A DNA stretch of 64,000 nt from assembly GCF_900129025.1 (NCBI RefSeq), contig NZ_FQUM01000006.1:1-64000 (forward strand), in the 5' to 3' direction. Shown in pieces: positions 36,198 through 43,521 of the stretch (position 1 is the stretch's first letter; each line of letters starts with the position of its first letter). The stretch comes from Mariniphaga anaerophila. Lineage in GTDB: Bacteria; Bacteroidota; Bacteroidia; Bacteroidales; Prolixibacteraceae. The notes beneath the pieces were generated by a model. The model made no database searches. It was not told where the DNA came from and was given only the letters and a program-made list of their open reading frames with translations. The position numbers and the translations under genes were made by a program.

Positions 36198-36233
36198 AGA
36201 GACCGTTCTAAATAGCAAACGGTCTCTTTTTTT
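36198..36233. terminator. intrinsic terminator between convergent genes
   Basis: AGAGACCGTT pairs perfectly with AACGGTCTCT around a ten-base loop. It has an A run before it and a T run after it, so it can serve both the lipoprotein gene and the convergent DMT gene. Confidence 0.88.
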
Positions 36234-36265
36234 GTGCCCAGCCGGATAGCTTCAAAAAATTAAAG

Positions 36266-36709
36266 TCAATAGCGCTGAATCAGAAAAATTCCGGCAATCA
36301 AAAGCAGAACGCCAGCAATTCGGCCTCCGGATATCGGATGGACTGCAAGGCCAAAAAATCCAAAGTGGTCGATTATTGAGGCAGCAATTAACTGTCCGGC
36401 AATGGAAGCTGCCAAAACCGTGCTAACGCCAATCCGGGGAATAAAAAAAATGATTGAAGAGACAAAAAGTGCACCCAACGTTCCTCCTATAAACAAATAC
36501 CAAGGAGCTGTTTTCACATAGCCCCAATCGGGAGTTTGAGTGCGAAACAAAATGTTGATTACCACCAACGAAACAAAACCGACCAAAAAATTGACCAGGG
36601 CTCCTTGTAAAGGATGTTTCAGGTAAGTGGTTAACTGGGTATTTATGCTCCCCTGGATAGCTAGGATGCAACCAATTATTAGAACAATAGCTGTGTAAAA
36701 AACCTTCAT
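36266..36709 (-). CDS. DMT-superfamily small transporter (YdcZ/DUF606)
   Basis: This 147-residue integral membrane protein has about five hydrophobic helices and the DUF606 features ALVNFLVGFVSL, PWYLFIGGTLGALFV and an Ala/Gly-rich GQLIAASIIDHFG. A homologue of this size normally acts as a dimer or pair. No partner is adjacent, and the substrate is unknown. Confidence 0.85.
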   Translation of the reverse strand: MKVFYTAIVLIIGCILAIQGSINTQLTTYLKHPLQGALVNFLVGFVSLVVINILFRTQTPDWGYVKTAPWYLFIGGTLGALFVSSIIFFIPRIGVSTVLAASIAGQLIAASIIDHFGFFGLAVHPISGGRIAGVLLLIAGIFLIQRY

Positions 36710-36749
36710 CTGCCGGATTATTAATTGGGAAGTTATACATTTACTAAAG

Positions 36750-36786
36750 CAGGCCCGGCTTTCTTACCGGAAGAAAACCGAGCCTG
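36750..36786 (-). terminator. long hairpin downstream of clpX
   Basis: On the minus strand CAGGCTCGGTTTTCTT pairs with AAGAAAGCCGGGCCTG. This gives sixteen pairs with two G-U, which would be mismatches on the plus strand, around a five-base loop. The structure therefore favours the clpX transcript. The T tract after it is poor. Confidence 0.6.
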
Positions 36787-36839
36787 TTTCTTATTTTCTA
36801 TATTTTTTCAAGCAAAAATTCGTTTCTCCCGAAAGAAAA

Positions 36840-38072
36840 TCAGCTTGCTTTTAACCTGCGGATATTTGAACGGTCCATCTTACTTTGGGCATACTCCTGT
36901 GTAATAAGCAGACTGTCTGCTTTTTCAGAAGGCATTTCATACATGGCATCATTCATTATACTTTCGCAAATAGAACGAAGGCCACGAGCTCCCAGCTTAA
37001 ATTCAATGGCTTTATCCACAATATACTGAAGCGCGTCTTCTTCAAATTCCAAATTTATTTTATCAATCTGGAAAAGCTTTTTATACTGCCTGATTACCGA
37101 GTTTTTCGGTTCAGTAAGAATACTACGCAATGCTTCTTTATTCAGTGGATCGAGATGAACCAGAACCGGCAAACGTCCGATAATTTCCGGAATCAGTCCA
37201 AACGATTTCAAATCCTGGGGAGAAATGTACTGAAGAAGGTTTTCGCGCTCGATACGATCTACCGCTTTCGCTGCGCTGTAACCAATTACTTTAGTATTTA
37301 ACCGGTTGGCAATTTTCCGTTCGATTCCGTCAAAAGCACCTCCACAAACAAACAGGATGTTTTTTGTATCCACCGGAATTAATTTCTGCTCCGGATGTTT
37401 TCTTCCTCCCTGCGGGGGCACATTAACAATGGCTCCTTCCAAAAGTTTCAGCAGCCCCTGCTGAACACCTTCTCCGGAAACATCACGTGTAATGGACGGA
37501 TTATCGCTTTTACGGGCAATTTTATCAATCTCATCGATAAAAACGATGCCGCGTTCGGCAGCTTCCACATTATAATCGGCAGCCTGCAGCAGGCGGGTTA
37601 AAATGCTTTCAATATCTTCTCCCACATAACCGGCTTCGGTAAGCACGGTGGCATCAACAATGGTAAAAGGAACGTGAAGCATTTTTGCAATGGTACGCGC
37701 CAAAAGAGTTTTGCCGGTACCGGTTTCCCCCACCAAAATAATGTTTGACTTTTCAATCTCAGTTTCGTCTTGATCCATTGGCTGGGTAAGCCTTTTGTAA
37801 TGGTTATAAACTGCTACTGAAATAATTTTTTTTGCTTCGTCTTGTCCAATTACATACTGGTCTACAAACTCCTTAATTTGCTTTGGTTTAAGAAGTTGAA
37901 TCCCGGACAAATCAAAAGAACTATCTTTTTTTATTTCTTCCTGGATAATTGAGTAAGCCTGTTCAGCGCAACGATCGCAGATATGCCCGTCGATCCCGGC
38001 GATTAAAAGGTTCACTTCTTTTTTTTCGCGTCCGCAAAAAGAACATTTATCCATTCTGATTTTATTTGCCAT
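36840..38072 (-). CDS. clpX: ATP-dependent Clp protease ATP-binding subunit ClpX
   Basis: ClpX is the AAA+ unfoldase that feeds proteins into ClpP. The N-terminal zinc-binding domain has CSFC at 10-13 and CDRC at 32-35. The AAA+ core has Walker [12 protein letters not shown], the pore loop GYVGED, Walker B FIDEIDK, and a sensor region GARGLRSI near the end. Length is 410 residues, normal for the family. It begins three bases after clpP stops, so clpP and clpX form one operon in the usual order. Confidence 0.97.
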   Translation of the reverse strand: MANKIRMDKCSFCGREKKEVNLLIAGIDGHICDRCAEQAYSIIQEEIKKDSSFDLSGIQLLKPKQIKEFVDQYVIGQDEAKKIISVAVYNHYKRLTQPMDQDETEIEKSNIILVGETGTGKTLLARTIAKMLHVPFTIVDATVLTEAGYVGEDIESILTRLLQAADYNVEAAERGIVFIDEIDKIARKSDNPSITRDVSGEGVQQGLLKLLEGAIVNVPPQGGRKHPEQKLIPVDTKNILFVCGGAFDGIERKIANRLNTKVIGYSAAKAVDRIERENLLQYISPQDLKSFGLIPEIIGRLPVLVHLDPLNKEALRSILTEPKNSVIRQYKKLFQIDKINLEFEEDALQYIVDKAIEFKLGARGLRSICESIMNDAMYEMPSEKADSLLITQEYAQSKMDRSNIRRLKAS

Positions 38073-38075
38073 TGA

Positions 38076-38759
38076 TTATTTTTTTGCTTTATCTCTCACT
38101 AAAATCTCGTCAATCATTCCGTATTTAACAGCTTCTTCCGAGGTCATCCAGTAATCGCGGTCGGCATCTTTTTCTACCTGTTTTACTGGTTTTCCTGAAT
38201 GAGCTGAAATAATATTATAAAGTTCGGCTTTAATTTTAATGATTTCACGAGCTGTAATTTCAATGTCTGACGCTTGTCCCTGTGCTCCGCCCATGGGCTG
38301 ATGAATCATCACCCTTGAGTGTTTCAGCGCAGAACGTTTTCCTTTGGCGCCGGCAGTAAGCAGCACAGCTCCCATAGAAGCAGCCATTCCGGTACAAATT
38401 GTTGCCACATCGGCAGAGATGTATTGCATGGTGTCGTAAATTCCCAAACCGGCATGTACTTGTCCTCCCGGCGAATTCAGGTAAATCTGAATATCTTTCG
38501 ACGGGTCGGTTGATTCCAGAAACAGTAACTGAGCCTGGATAATGTTGGCCACTGTATCGTCGATGGGAACGCCCAAAAAGATGATACGATCCATCATCAA
38601 CCGCGAAAATACATCCATGGATGCAACGTTGAGCTGGCGTTCTTCGATAATGGTTGGCGAAATGTAACTTCCGTAGGCTGAGTTATACCGCTGTAAAGTT
38701 AAACTGCTAATGCCTTCGTGTTTAACTGCGTATTTTTTGAATTCGTCGTAATTTTCCAT
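38076..38759 (-). CDS. clpP: ATP-dependent Clp protease proteolytic subunit ClpP
   Basis: This serine protease forms the tetradecameric chamber. The catalytic Ser is in GMAASMGAVLL and the His in MIHQPMGGAQGQ; YLNSPGG forms the substrate groove. At 227 residues it has an N-terminal extension of about 30 residues before the family core, which may include a propeptide. It follows tig on the same strand with two hairpins and a promoter-like box in the gap, so it is probably transcribed separately with clpX. Confidence 0.97.
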   Translation of the reverse strand: MENYDEFKKYAVKHEGISSLTLQRYNSAYGSYISPTIIEERQLNVASMDVFSRLMMDRIIFLGVPIDDTVANIIQAQLLFLESTDPSKDIQIYLNSPGGQVHAGLGIYDTMQYISADVATICTGMAASMGAVLLTAGAKGKRSALKHSRVMIHQPMGGAQGQASDIEITAREIIKIKAELYNIISAHSGKPVKQVEKDADRDYWMTSEEAVKYGMIDEILVRDKAKK

Positions 38760-38782
38760 TTTTCCTTCCCTTTATAAAAAAA

Positions 38783-38830
38783 GTAACTTTGTAATTCTGT
38801 CTTATGTTAGAAAACGAATTACAAAGTTAC
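38783..38830 (-). terminator. perfect 15-bp inverted repeat between tig and clpP
   Basis: The arms 38783-38797 and 38816-38830 are perfect complements (GTAACTTTGTAATTC and its reverse) around an 18-base loop. On the minus strand the stem is followed by seven T, as in an intrinsic terminator for tig. Both arms contain TAACTTTG, which is also a -7 box match, so terminator and clpP promoter appear to overlap. Confidence 0.75.
38822..38829 (-). promoter_or_regulatory. candidate -7 box for clpP inside the inverted repeat
   Basis: On the minus strand TAACTTTG fits TAnnTTTG and lies 62 bases before the clpP ATG. Initiation about seven bases downstream would leave only one arm of the hairpin in the clpP leader, so the clpP transcript would escape the terminator fold. 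Confidence 0.45.
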
Positions 38831-38840
38831 AAAAAAGTTA

Positions 38841-38861
38841 TTTGCTGAAACACTCAGCAAA
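38841..38861 (-). terminator. hairpin directly after the tig stop
   Basis: TTTGCTGA pairs perfectly with TCAGCAAA around a five-base loop, two bases past the tig stop. On the minus strand it is followed by TAAC and six T. It is the first of two tandem hairpins before clpP. Confidence 0.7.
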
Positions 38862-38863
38862 TG

Positions 38864-40216
38864 CTATTTGGCCATTTCCTCAAATTCTTCGCGGGTAACT
38901 TCTTTGCTTTCCAGGGTAACTTTCCCTTTAACAACATCAATTACCTTGTCTTCCAGAATTTTGGAGTATAATCTTTCTTTTTCTTCCGGTTTTTCCAGAA
39001 TCATCTTGGCAAACGACTCCAGCTGATCTTCAGGCGCGTTGTAAATGCCGTACTGACTGTACTGAGCATGTGCAATTTTCTTGGCCAAATCAACAGCTTC
39101 TTCGTCCTCTACTTTCAATTCATTTTCTTTAATAATGAAGTCTTTGATGAGCTGCCAACGCAAATCTTTCAAAAATCCGTCGAAGTCTTTTTCAATCTGT
39201 TCGTCGGTTGCTTCTTTATTCGCTTCTTTTAGCCAGCGTTTCAGGAAAGCCTCCGGTAACTCCGGATTAACTTTTTCAACCAGCGCATCCCGTGTATCGT
39301 AAGCAAACCTTGTGTCAGAAGAGTGCAGCAAGCTGTTTGCTATTTCTTCTTTCAACTTGTTTCTTAAATCTTCTTCGGTTTTTACGTCGGTATCTTCGCC
39401 GTATATTTTTTTGTACAGTTCTTCGTTCAGCTCTGCTTTCTGGTAATCCAGTATTTCTGTAATGGTGAAGCTAAAATTGCTGTTCAGTTCATCTGCCTGT
39501 TCGTGACTGATTTTCAGCAAATGTCCCACTTCGTGTCTGTCTTCGTAAGCGGCAACCGGGTCGAAAGTGAGCACTTCACCCTTTTGTTTTCCGAGGAACT
39601 GCTTTTTAATTTCTTCGTTTTTAATCAGGTCAACAGAAAGCAAAACACCATCTGCTTTAATGCCATCTTCTTTTGGATTTCCTTCCTCATCCAATTCAAC
39701 AAAGTCGCCTCTAACCAGGCTCTTGTCCTTAGCTTCGTCGGCATCAACGTTTTGCCCCATTTGCGAAGTAATCATATTCACCTGCTCTTCAACCATGTCG
39801 TCAGAAACTTTTATGGTGAAGTACTGGAGTTTATCCTCTTCACTTAGCGGAACCTCAACTGTTGGCGCCAGAGCCACGTCGAATGCAAATTCAAAAGCTT
39901 CATCGTTTTCCCAATCAATTGGTTTCTGATGTTCTGTACTTGCAAGCGGTTCACCCAAAACCTGTAATTTTTCGTCAACCAAATAACGGGTAAGGTTTTG
40001 CGACAGAACTTTGTTGATTTCTTCTACCATTACCGATTTTTCGAAACGCCTTTTGATGAGCCCCATAGGAGCTTTTCCCGGCCTGAATCCTGGGATTGAA
40101 GCCTTATGACGGTAATCTTTTAAGGTATCTTCAACTGATTGTTCGTAATCCGATTTTTCAATTAAGACCTTAATTACCGCATTTACATTGTCAATATTTT
40201 CTCTGGTAACCTTCAT
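38864..40216 (-). CDS. tig: trigger factor
   Basis: This ribosome-associated chaperone and prolyl isomerase has 450 residues. The N-terminal ribosome-binding domain carries the signature PGFRPGKAP (G-F-R-x-G-K-x-P) near residues 41-49. A divergent FKBP-like region follows at about 150-250, with a helical C-terminal arm rich in Glu and Lys. The order tig, clpP, clpX on one strand is the classic arrangement. Confidence 0.95.
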   Translation of the reverse strand: MKVTRENIDNVNAVIKVLIEKSDYEQSVEDTLKDYRHKASIPGFRPGKAPMGLIKRRFEKSVMVEEINKVLSQNLTRYLVDEKLQVLGEPLASTEHQKPIDWENDEAFEFAFDVALAPTVEVPLSEEDKLQYFTIKVSDDMVEEQVNMITSQMGQNVDADEAKDKSLVRGDFVELDEEGNPKEDGIKADGVLLSVDLIKNEEIKKQFLGKQKGEVLTFDPVAAYEDRHEVGHLLKISHEQADELNSNFSFTITEILDYQKAELNEELYKKIYGEDTDVKTEEDLRNKLKEEIANSLLHSSDTRFAYDTRDALVEKVNPELPEAFLKRWLKEANKEATDEQIEKDFDGFLKDLRWQLIKDFIIKENELKVEDEEAVDLAKKIAHAQYSQYGIYNAPEDQLESFAKMILEKPEEKERLYSKILEDKVIDVVKGKVTLESKEVTREEFEEMAK

Positions 40217-40256
40217 TTTGAAACGATAAAATTAATTTCCCAACATTCCATTAAAT

Positions 40257-40295
40257 CACCGCCGGCAAAATCGCTGAATGGATTAGCCGGCGGTG
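40257..40295 (-). terminator. perfect inverted repeat between tRNA-Leu and tig
   Basis: CACCGCCGGC (40257-40266) and GCCGGCGGTG (40286-40295) are perfect complements with a 19-base loop. The structure sits four bases past the tRNA 3' end. There is no T tract on the minus strand, so it may be a 3' processing or weak termination structure. Confidence 0.5.
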
Positions 40296-40299
40296 TTTG

Positions 40300-40381
40300 T
40301 GCGGACGAAGGGACTCGAACCCCCACGCCGTATGGCACTAGATCCTAAGTCTAGCGCGTCTACCAATTCCGCCACGTCCGC
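40300..40381 (-). tRNA. tRNA-Leu (anticodon UAG)
   Basis: The minus strand folds into a class II tRNA. The acceptor stem GCGGACG pairs with CGTCCGC, and the D arm is GTGGCGGAATTGGTAGACGC-like. The anticodon stem CTAGA/TCTAG holds the loop CTTAGGA, giving anticodon TAG. A variable arm follows, then the T loop GTTCGAGTC. Discriminator A is at 40300. CCA is not encoded, so it must be added after transcription. Confidence 0.95.
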
Positions 40382-40395
40382 AAAAAAACAGGGCG

Positions 40396-40403
40396 CAAAG
40401 ATA
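40396..40403 (-). promoter_or_regulatory. candidate -7 box for tRNA-Leu
   Basis: On the minus strand TATCTTTG fits TAnnTTTG and lies 14 bases before the mature 5' end of the tRNA, in an AT-rich stretch. Confidence 0.5.
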
Positions 40404-40428
40404 ATTAATTTTTTGAATTAATAAAAAA

Positions 40429-41370
40429 TTATTTCCATTCTACAACAGTTCCTCTTTGTTCATTTTGAAGTTCTTGGGGGATGGCGTCTTTAATCTCGCG
40501 CCACATCAGGTTTATCAGCTTGTGCTTTGCAAAATGGCGGGAGTAAACCAAACTCACTTCCCGCAACGGTTTCAGGTTACTAAACCAGCGCACATTCTTT
40601 TTCCGTTCGCCCTGCATCGAGAGCATTGCCAGCTCAGGAATCAGCGTAATACCTCCCTCACGATCAACAATATTCATAAGTGTTTCGAGCGATCCGGCTT
40701 CAAAATGGAACGGCAATTGACTATCGACCGTACCCAAAAAAGAGCAAAGATTCACTACCTGATCCCGAAAACAATGGCCATCGCTCAACAGCCAGATCTC
40801 AGGCGTTGCAATGTCTTTCAGCGTAATCTCCTTCTTCTTGTAGAGCTTGCTTTCCGGATTTACATAAATCAACATCTCTTCGTAAAAAACCGGTTTCTCA
40901 ATTATTTTATCTTCTTTGAGAGGCGTTACCAGAATCCCCACATCAATCAAATCTTTATTCAGCAGCTTCACAATTTCGTTGGTAGTTTGCTCCACCACCT
41001 TAATGTAAATATTAGGGTATTTCTTTTTGTAACGCCCAATAAACAGGGGCAGGAGATATGGTGCCAGCGTCGGGATTATTCCAATACGCAATGTTCCGGA
41101 GACCTGATTTTTGTGTTCTTTTACGATATTGTTAAGTTCTTCGGCCTCTTTTAAAACCACGCGCGCCTGCTCAATAATTCGCTGGCCAACATCGGTTGGA
41201 ATAAGCGGTTGTTTGCTGCGGTCAAAAATGATGATTTCCAGGTCTTCTTCCAGCTTTTTGATTTGCATGGAAAGGGTTGGCTGTGTGATAAAACAGGATT
41301 CGGCGGCTTTGCCAAAATGGCGATAAGTGTCTACCGCGACTATATACTCCAGTTGGGTCAGCGTAATCAT
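40429..41370 (-). CDS. oxyR: LysR-family peroxide sensor OxyR
   Basis: This is a 313-residue LysR-type regulator. The N-terminal winged helix has LTQLEYIVAVDTYRHFGKAAE and TQPTLSMQIKKLEEDL. The effector domain carries DGHCFRDQVVNLC with Cys200 and Cys209, nine residues apart, aligning with the peroxide-sensing pair Cys199/Cys208 of E. coli OxyR. That identifies it as OxyR and not a metabolic LysR. No catalase or ahpCF gene is adjacent, so its targets are elsewhere. Confidence 0.93.
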   Translation of the reverse strand: MITLTQLEYIVAVDTYRHFGKAAESCFITQPTLSMQIKKLEEDLEIIIFDRSKQPLIPTDVGQRIIEQARVVLKEAEELNNIVKEHKNQVSGTLRIGIIPTLAPYLLPLFIGRYKKKYPNIYIKVVEQTTNEIVKLLNKDLIDVGILVTPLKEDKIIEKPVFYEEMLIYVNPESKLYKKKEITLKDIATPEIWLLSDGHCFRDQVVNLCSFLGTVDSQLPFHFEAGSLETLMNIVDREGGITLIPELAMLSMQGERKKNVRWFSNLKPLREVSLVYSRHFAKHKLINLMWREIKDAIPQELQNEQRGTVVEWK

Positions 41371-41389
41371 GGCGTATAGATTTTTCCGC

Positions 41390-41419
41390 TAAAAATAGAA
41401 ATTAATTGTCTGACGCAAA
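41390..41419 (-). promoter_or_regulatory. possible oxyR promoter
   Basis: On the minus strand TTTG (41416-41419) is followed 18 bases later by TATTTTTA (41390-41397), one base from the -7 consensus, about 20 bases ahead of the ATG. Both elements are present but neither box nor spacing is perfect. Confidence 0.4.
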
Positions 41420-41460
41420 AAGAAAGGCGGGATAAAGTGAGTCGGTAACAACCTATTTAT

Positions 41461-42053
41461 TTAAAAACGGCAACCAATTCCGGCATTGATTGAGCCGCCA
41501 AATTCCCACGCAAACCAATCAAAATATTTCGATAATAATCTTTTTTCTTTACCGAGGATAAAAGAAGTTCCTACCCCAATTTTCCGGGTTATAAAAAACT
41601 TGCCCGGCAGGTCTGCTTTAAATCCAAACCCGACGTTTTGGTCAATCCATGTAAAGGGACCAAACCGGTTTAAATGTTCTTTGTATAAAACATCTCCATT
41701 AAAATCATAAGTATATGGTAATAAATCTCTGTTCCGCGTGGTGGAATAAGTAGCTTGTACATCATAAAAAAAAGGCTTTATATGCGTCCAGTTTCAGAAA
41801 ACATGGTAGTGGTAGAATCCTTCAATCCCTTGGAGATGTTCATATAAACTTTATTCTGGTCATCACTCATTTCAGGTTTATTAATGTTGAAACGAATTCC
41901 TCCTCCCAATTCATGCCGGGCGTTATAAGTTTTGGAAAAGGCAAATGTAACATTCCTGCCCGAGTGGGTCGAATTAAATGAAGAAGACAATTCTGTTTGA
42001 GCATTTATAGCAATGACGATGAACAAAAATAAAGTGAATAACAAATATTTCAT
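41461..42053 (-). pseudogene. frameshifted outer membrane beta-barrel protein gene
   Basis: The first 91 codons (42053-41778) encode a signal peptide ending near AINAQ and several beta strands (SSSFNSTHSGRNVTFAFSK, LGGGIRFNIN), then stop at TAA. In the next frame the protein-like reading continues to a TAA at 41461-41463: THIKPFFYDVQATYS, TWIDQNVGFGFKADL, then FGGSINAGIGCRF, ending in Phe as outer membrane barrels do. The whole span is 593 bases, one short of a multiple of three, so a single-base loss explains the break. Frame limits place it within about 16 bases near 41780-41795, which contain no long homopolymer. It is a small barrel of about 197 residues of unknown function. Confidence 0.7.
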
Positions 42054-42101
42054 TTCAAATTAAATTAATTGGGAGCAAGAAATCTTGCTCCCAGCTATAT
42101 A

Positions 42102-42467
42102 CTACAATTCAACTCTCCATATTCTAAATTCAGTTTTTGAATTTATATGCCATTTTGCCCACGAATAGAAAATTGTGTTTAAATCTAACGGATTGTTACT
42201 TAATTCTGTAGGATCATACATATACCATTCATGCGAATATTTTCTGTTTCCACCTAAATACATGGTAGTATTGTTTCTGGAGGCTTCTCCTAAACTTTTT
42301 GCAGACCTGTACCAATCTCGTTCATATGTGTTCCAAAAAATGAAATTGCTTTCAAATGGTAAAACATCATCTGAACAGAATTGGTTCCACTCAGAAAACA
42401 TCCTTCCAATGTTTCTTTTACTGACTGAAGAGATTTCTTCCCAAAACGTATAACCATTATCAGTCAA
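42102..42467 (-). CDS. orphan hypothetical ORF, possibly a gene fragment
   Basis: The 121-codon frame opens with a TTG and has no nearby ATG. The reading is open for about nine further codons upstream to a TAA, with no start or signal peptide. The sequence is rich in Trp, Tyr and Asn (FWEEISSVSK, NFIFWNTYERDWYRSAKSL, TEFRIWRVEL) and looks like real protein, but I cannot place it in a family. It ends 48 bases before the frameshifted barrel gene on the same strand. It may be the 3' part of a larger decayed gene. Confidence 0.4.
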   Translation of the reverse strand: MTDNGYTFWEEISSVSKRNIGRMFSEWNQFCSDDVLPFESNFIFWNTYERDWYRSAKSLGEASRNNTTMYLGGNRKYSHEWYMYDPTELSNNPLDLNTIFYSWAKWHINSKTEFRIWRVEL

Positions 42468-42581
42468 TATGACAATTCGGATTATACATTAAGACTTGAA
42501 CCCAAGGGCTAATATGCTTTCCTATTTCAATTGGGGAAAATATACCATGGCAAAAATAAAGTTGCTTATGACAGAAAATCT

Positions 42582-42589
42582 TAATTTTG
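42582..42589 (+). promoter_or_regulatory. candidate -7 box just upstream of leader repeat copy 3
   Basis: TAATTTTG fits TAnnTTTG, with a TTG 17 bases further upstream. Initiation about seven bases downstream would start the transcript roughly ten bases before the repeat, making the repeat the 5' untranslated leader of the lipoprotein gene. Confidence 0.5.
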
Positions 42590-42606
42590 CAGAAAACAAT
42601 GTAGCA

Positions 42607-42726
42607 ATGAAACGAACATGAATTTTTTTCATTCAAAATTCACAAACAGGAATGATTAAAATTTATGTGAGTTGCTGAATGGCTTCAATTTTTTTGAACA
42701 TTCAGAAATTAAAAAATTTTATACAG
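42607..42726 (+). repeat. leader repeat, copy 3
   Basis: This is a near-complete copy of the repeated leader, starting ATGAAACGAACATGA and ending ATTTTATACAG right before ATG 42727. The hairpin at 42675-42705 has the same stem as copy 1 (CTGAATG/CATTCAG, then TTCAA/TTGAA). The bulge (GC instead of TC) and the loop (TTTTT instead of ATTTA) differ. As in copy 1 it ends 21 nt before the start codon. Confidence 0.85.
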
Positions 42727-43521
42727 ATGAAATTTTCGTTTTTTATCTCTGCCGTTTTACTGGCGTTAGTTATTGCCGGCTGCGGCCCTTCGGATGAAGA
42801 CAAAGCCCGGGTGAAGCTAAACCTTGCCCAGTCACTTTTGGAGAAAAATGATACAACTGCGGCATTGCGCCACCTGGATAGCATTCCGCGCCTGTACCCG
42901 AAAGCTGTTTACGCGCTGAACGCCGCCAAAAACCTGGTAAACGAAGTGCAGTTTGATTTGCTGCACCGCAAAGAAGCAGAACTCGACTCACTGAAAGTAA
43001 AAGTAGCAGAGCTGGAAAAACCTTTTAATAAAGAGAAAACGGAATTTGACCGCTACACCCAATATGTGCACAAACGCCAGACTTTTCAAAGGGCGTGGGA
43101 TCGCTCATACATTCAGGTGCATTTGGATGAACGGGGAGAGATTTACCTGAGCAGCAACTACCACGGAGAAAAATGGCTCGACCACACGGCACTGCGCGTT
43201 TACGACCAGGGTGATGATGCAAAAACGGAAGAGATTCCCATTGGTTCGCCCGACAACCACCGGAGCGATTTTATGGAGGCAAAATGGGAAAAAGTAAGCT
43301 ACCGAAACGGAAAAGATAACGGCGTAATGGAATTCATTGCCAACAACGCTGACCGCAACCTGAAAGCCGTTTTCCTGGGAAATAAATACTATTACATTAT
43401 TCTGGAAACATACGACAAACAGGCCGTGAAAGATGCACTTGCACTTTCAAAAGCACTGAAACAAAGAAGCAAGCTGCAAGCTGAAATAAACAGCTTGCAA
43501 AAGCAACTCAACATCAGCTAA
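42727..43521 (+). CDS. putative lipoprotein with coiled-coil segments
   Basis: The 264-residue product has a lipoprotein signal ending at VIAGC. A helical, TPR-like stretch follows (VKLNLAQSLLEKNDTTAALRHL), then a coiled coil (RKEAELDSLKVKVAELEK), a central beta domain of about 130 residues, and a C-terminal coiled coil (SKLQAEINSLQKQL). I do not recognise the family. An upstream in-frame ATG at 42679 lies in the repeated leader and encodes nearly the same peptide as the leader before pyrC, so I reject it. The gene end overlaps the convergent ppk1-arsC stop by four bases. Confidence 0.75.
   Translation: MKFSFFISAVLLALVIAGCGPSDEDKARVKLNLAQSLLEKNDTTAALRHLDSIPRLYPKAVYALNAAKNLVNEVQFDLLHRKEAELDSLKVKVAELEKPFNKEKTEFDRYTQYVHKRQTFQRAWDRSYIQVHLDERGEIYLSSNYHGEKWLDHTALRVYDQGDDAKTEEIPIGSPDNHRSDFMEAKWEKVSYRNGKDNGVMEFIANNADRNLKAVFLGNKYYYIILETYDKQAVKDALALSKALKQRSKLQAEINSLQKQLNIS

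Noticed and set aside
1217-42726. The three repeats as a CRISPR or transposon
   Set aside because: Copies are 16-25 kb apart and all in gene orientation. There are no spacers, no transposase and no obvious target duplications.
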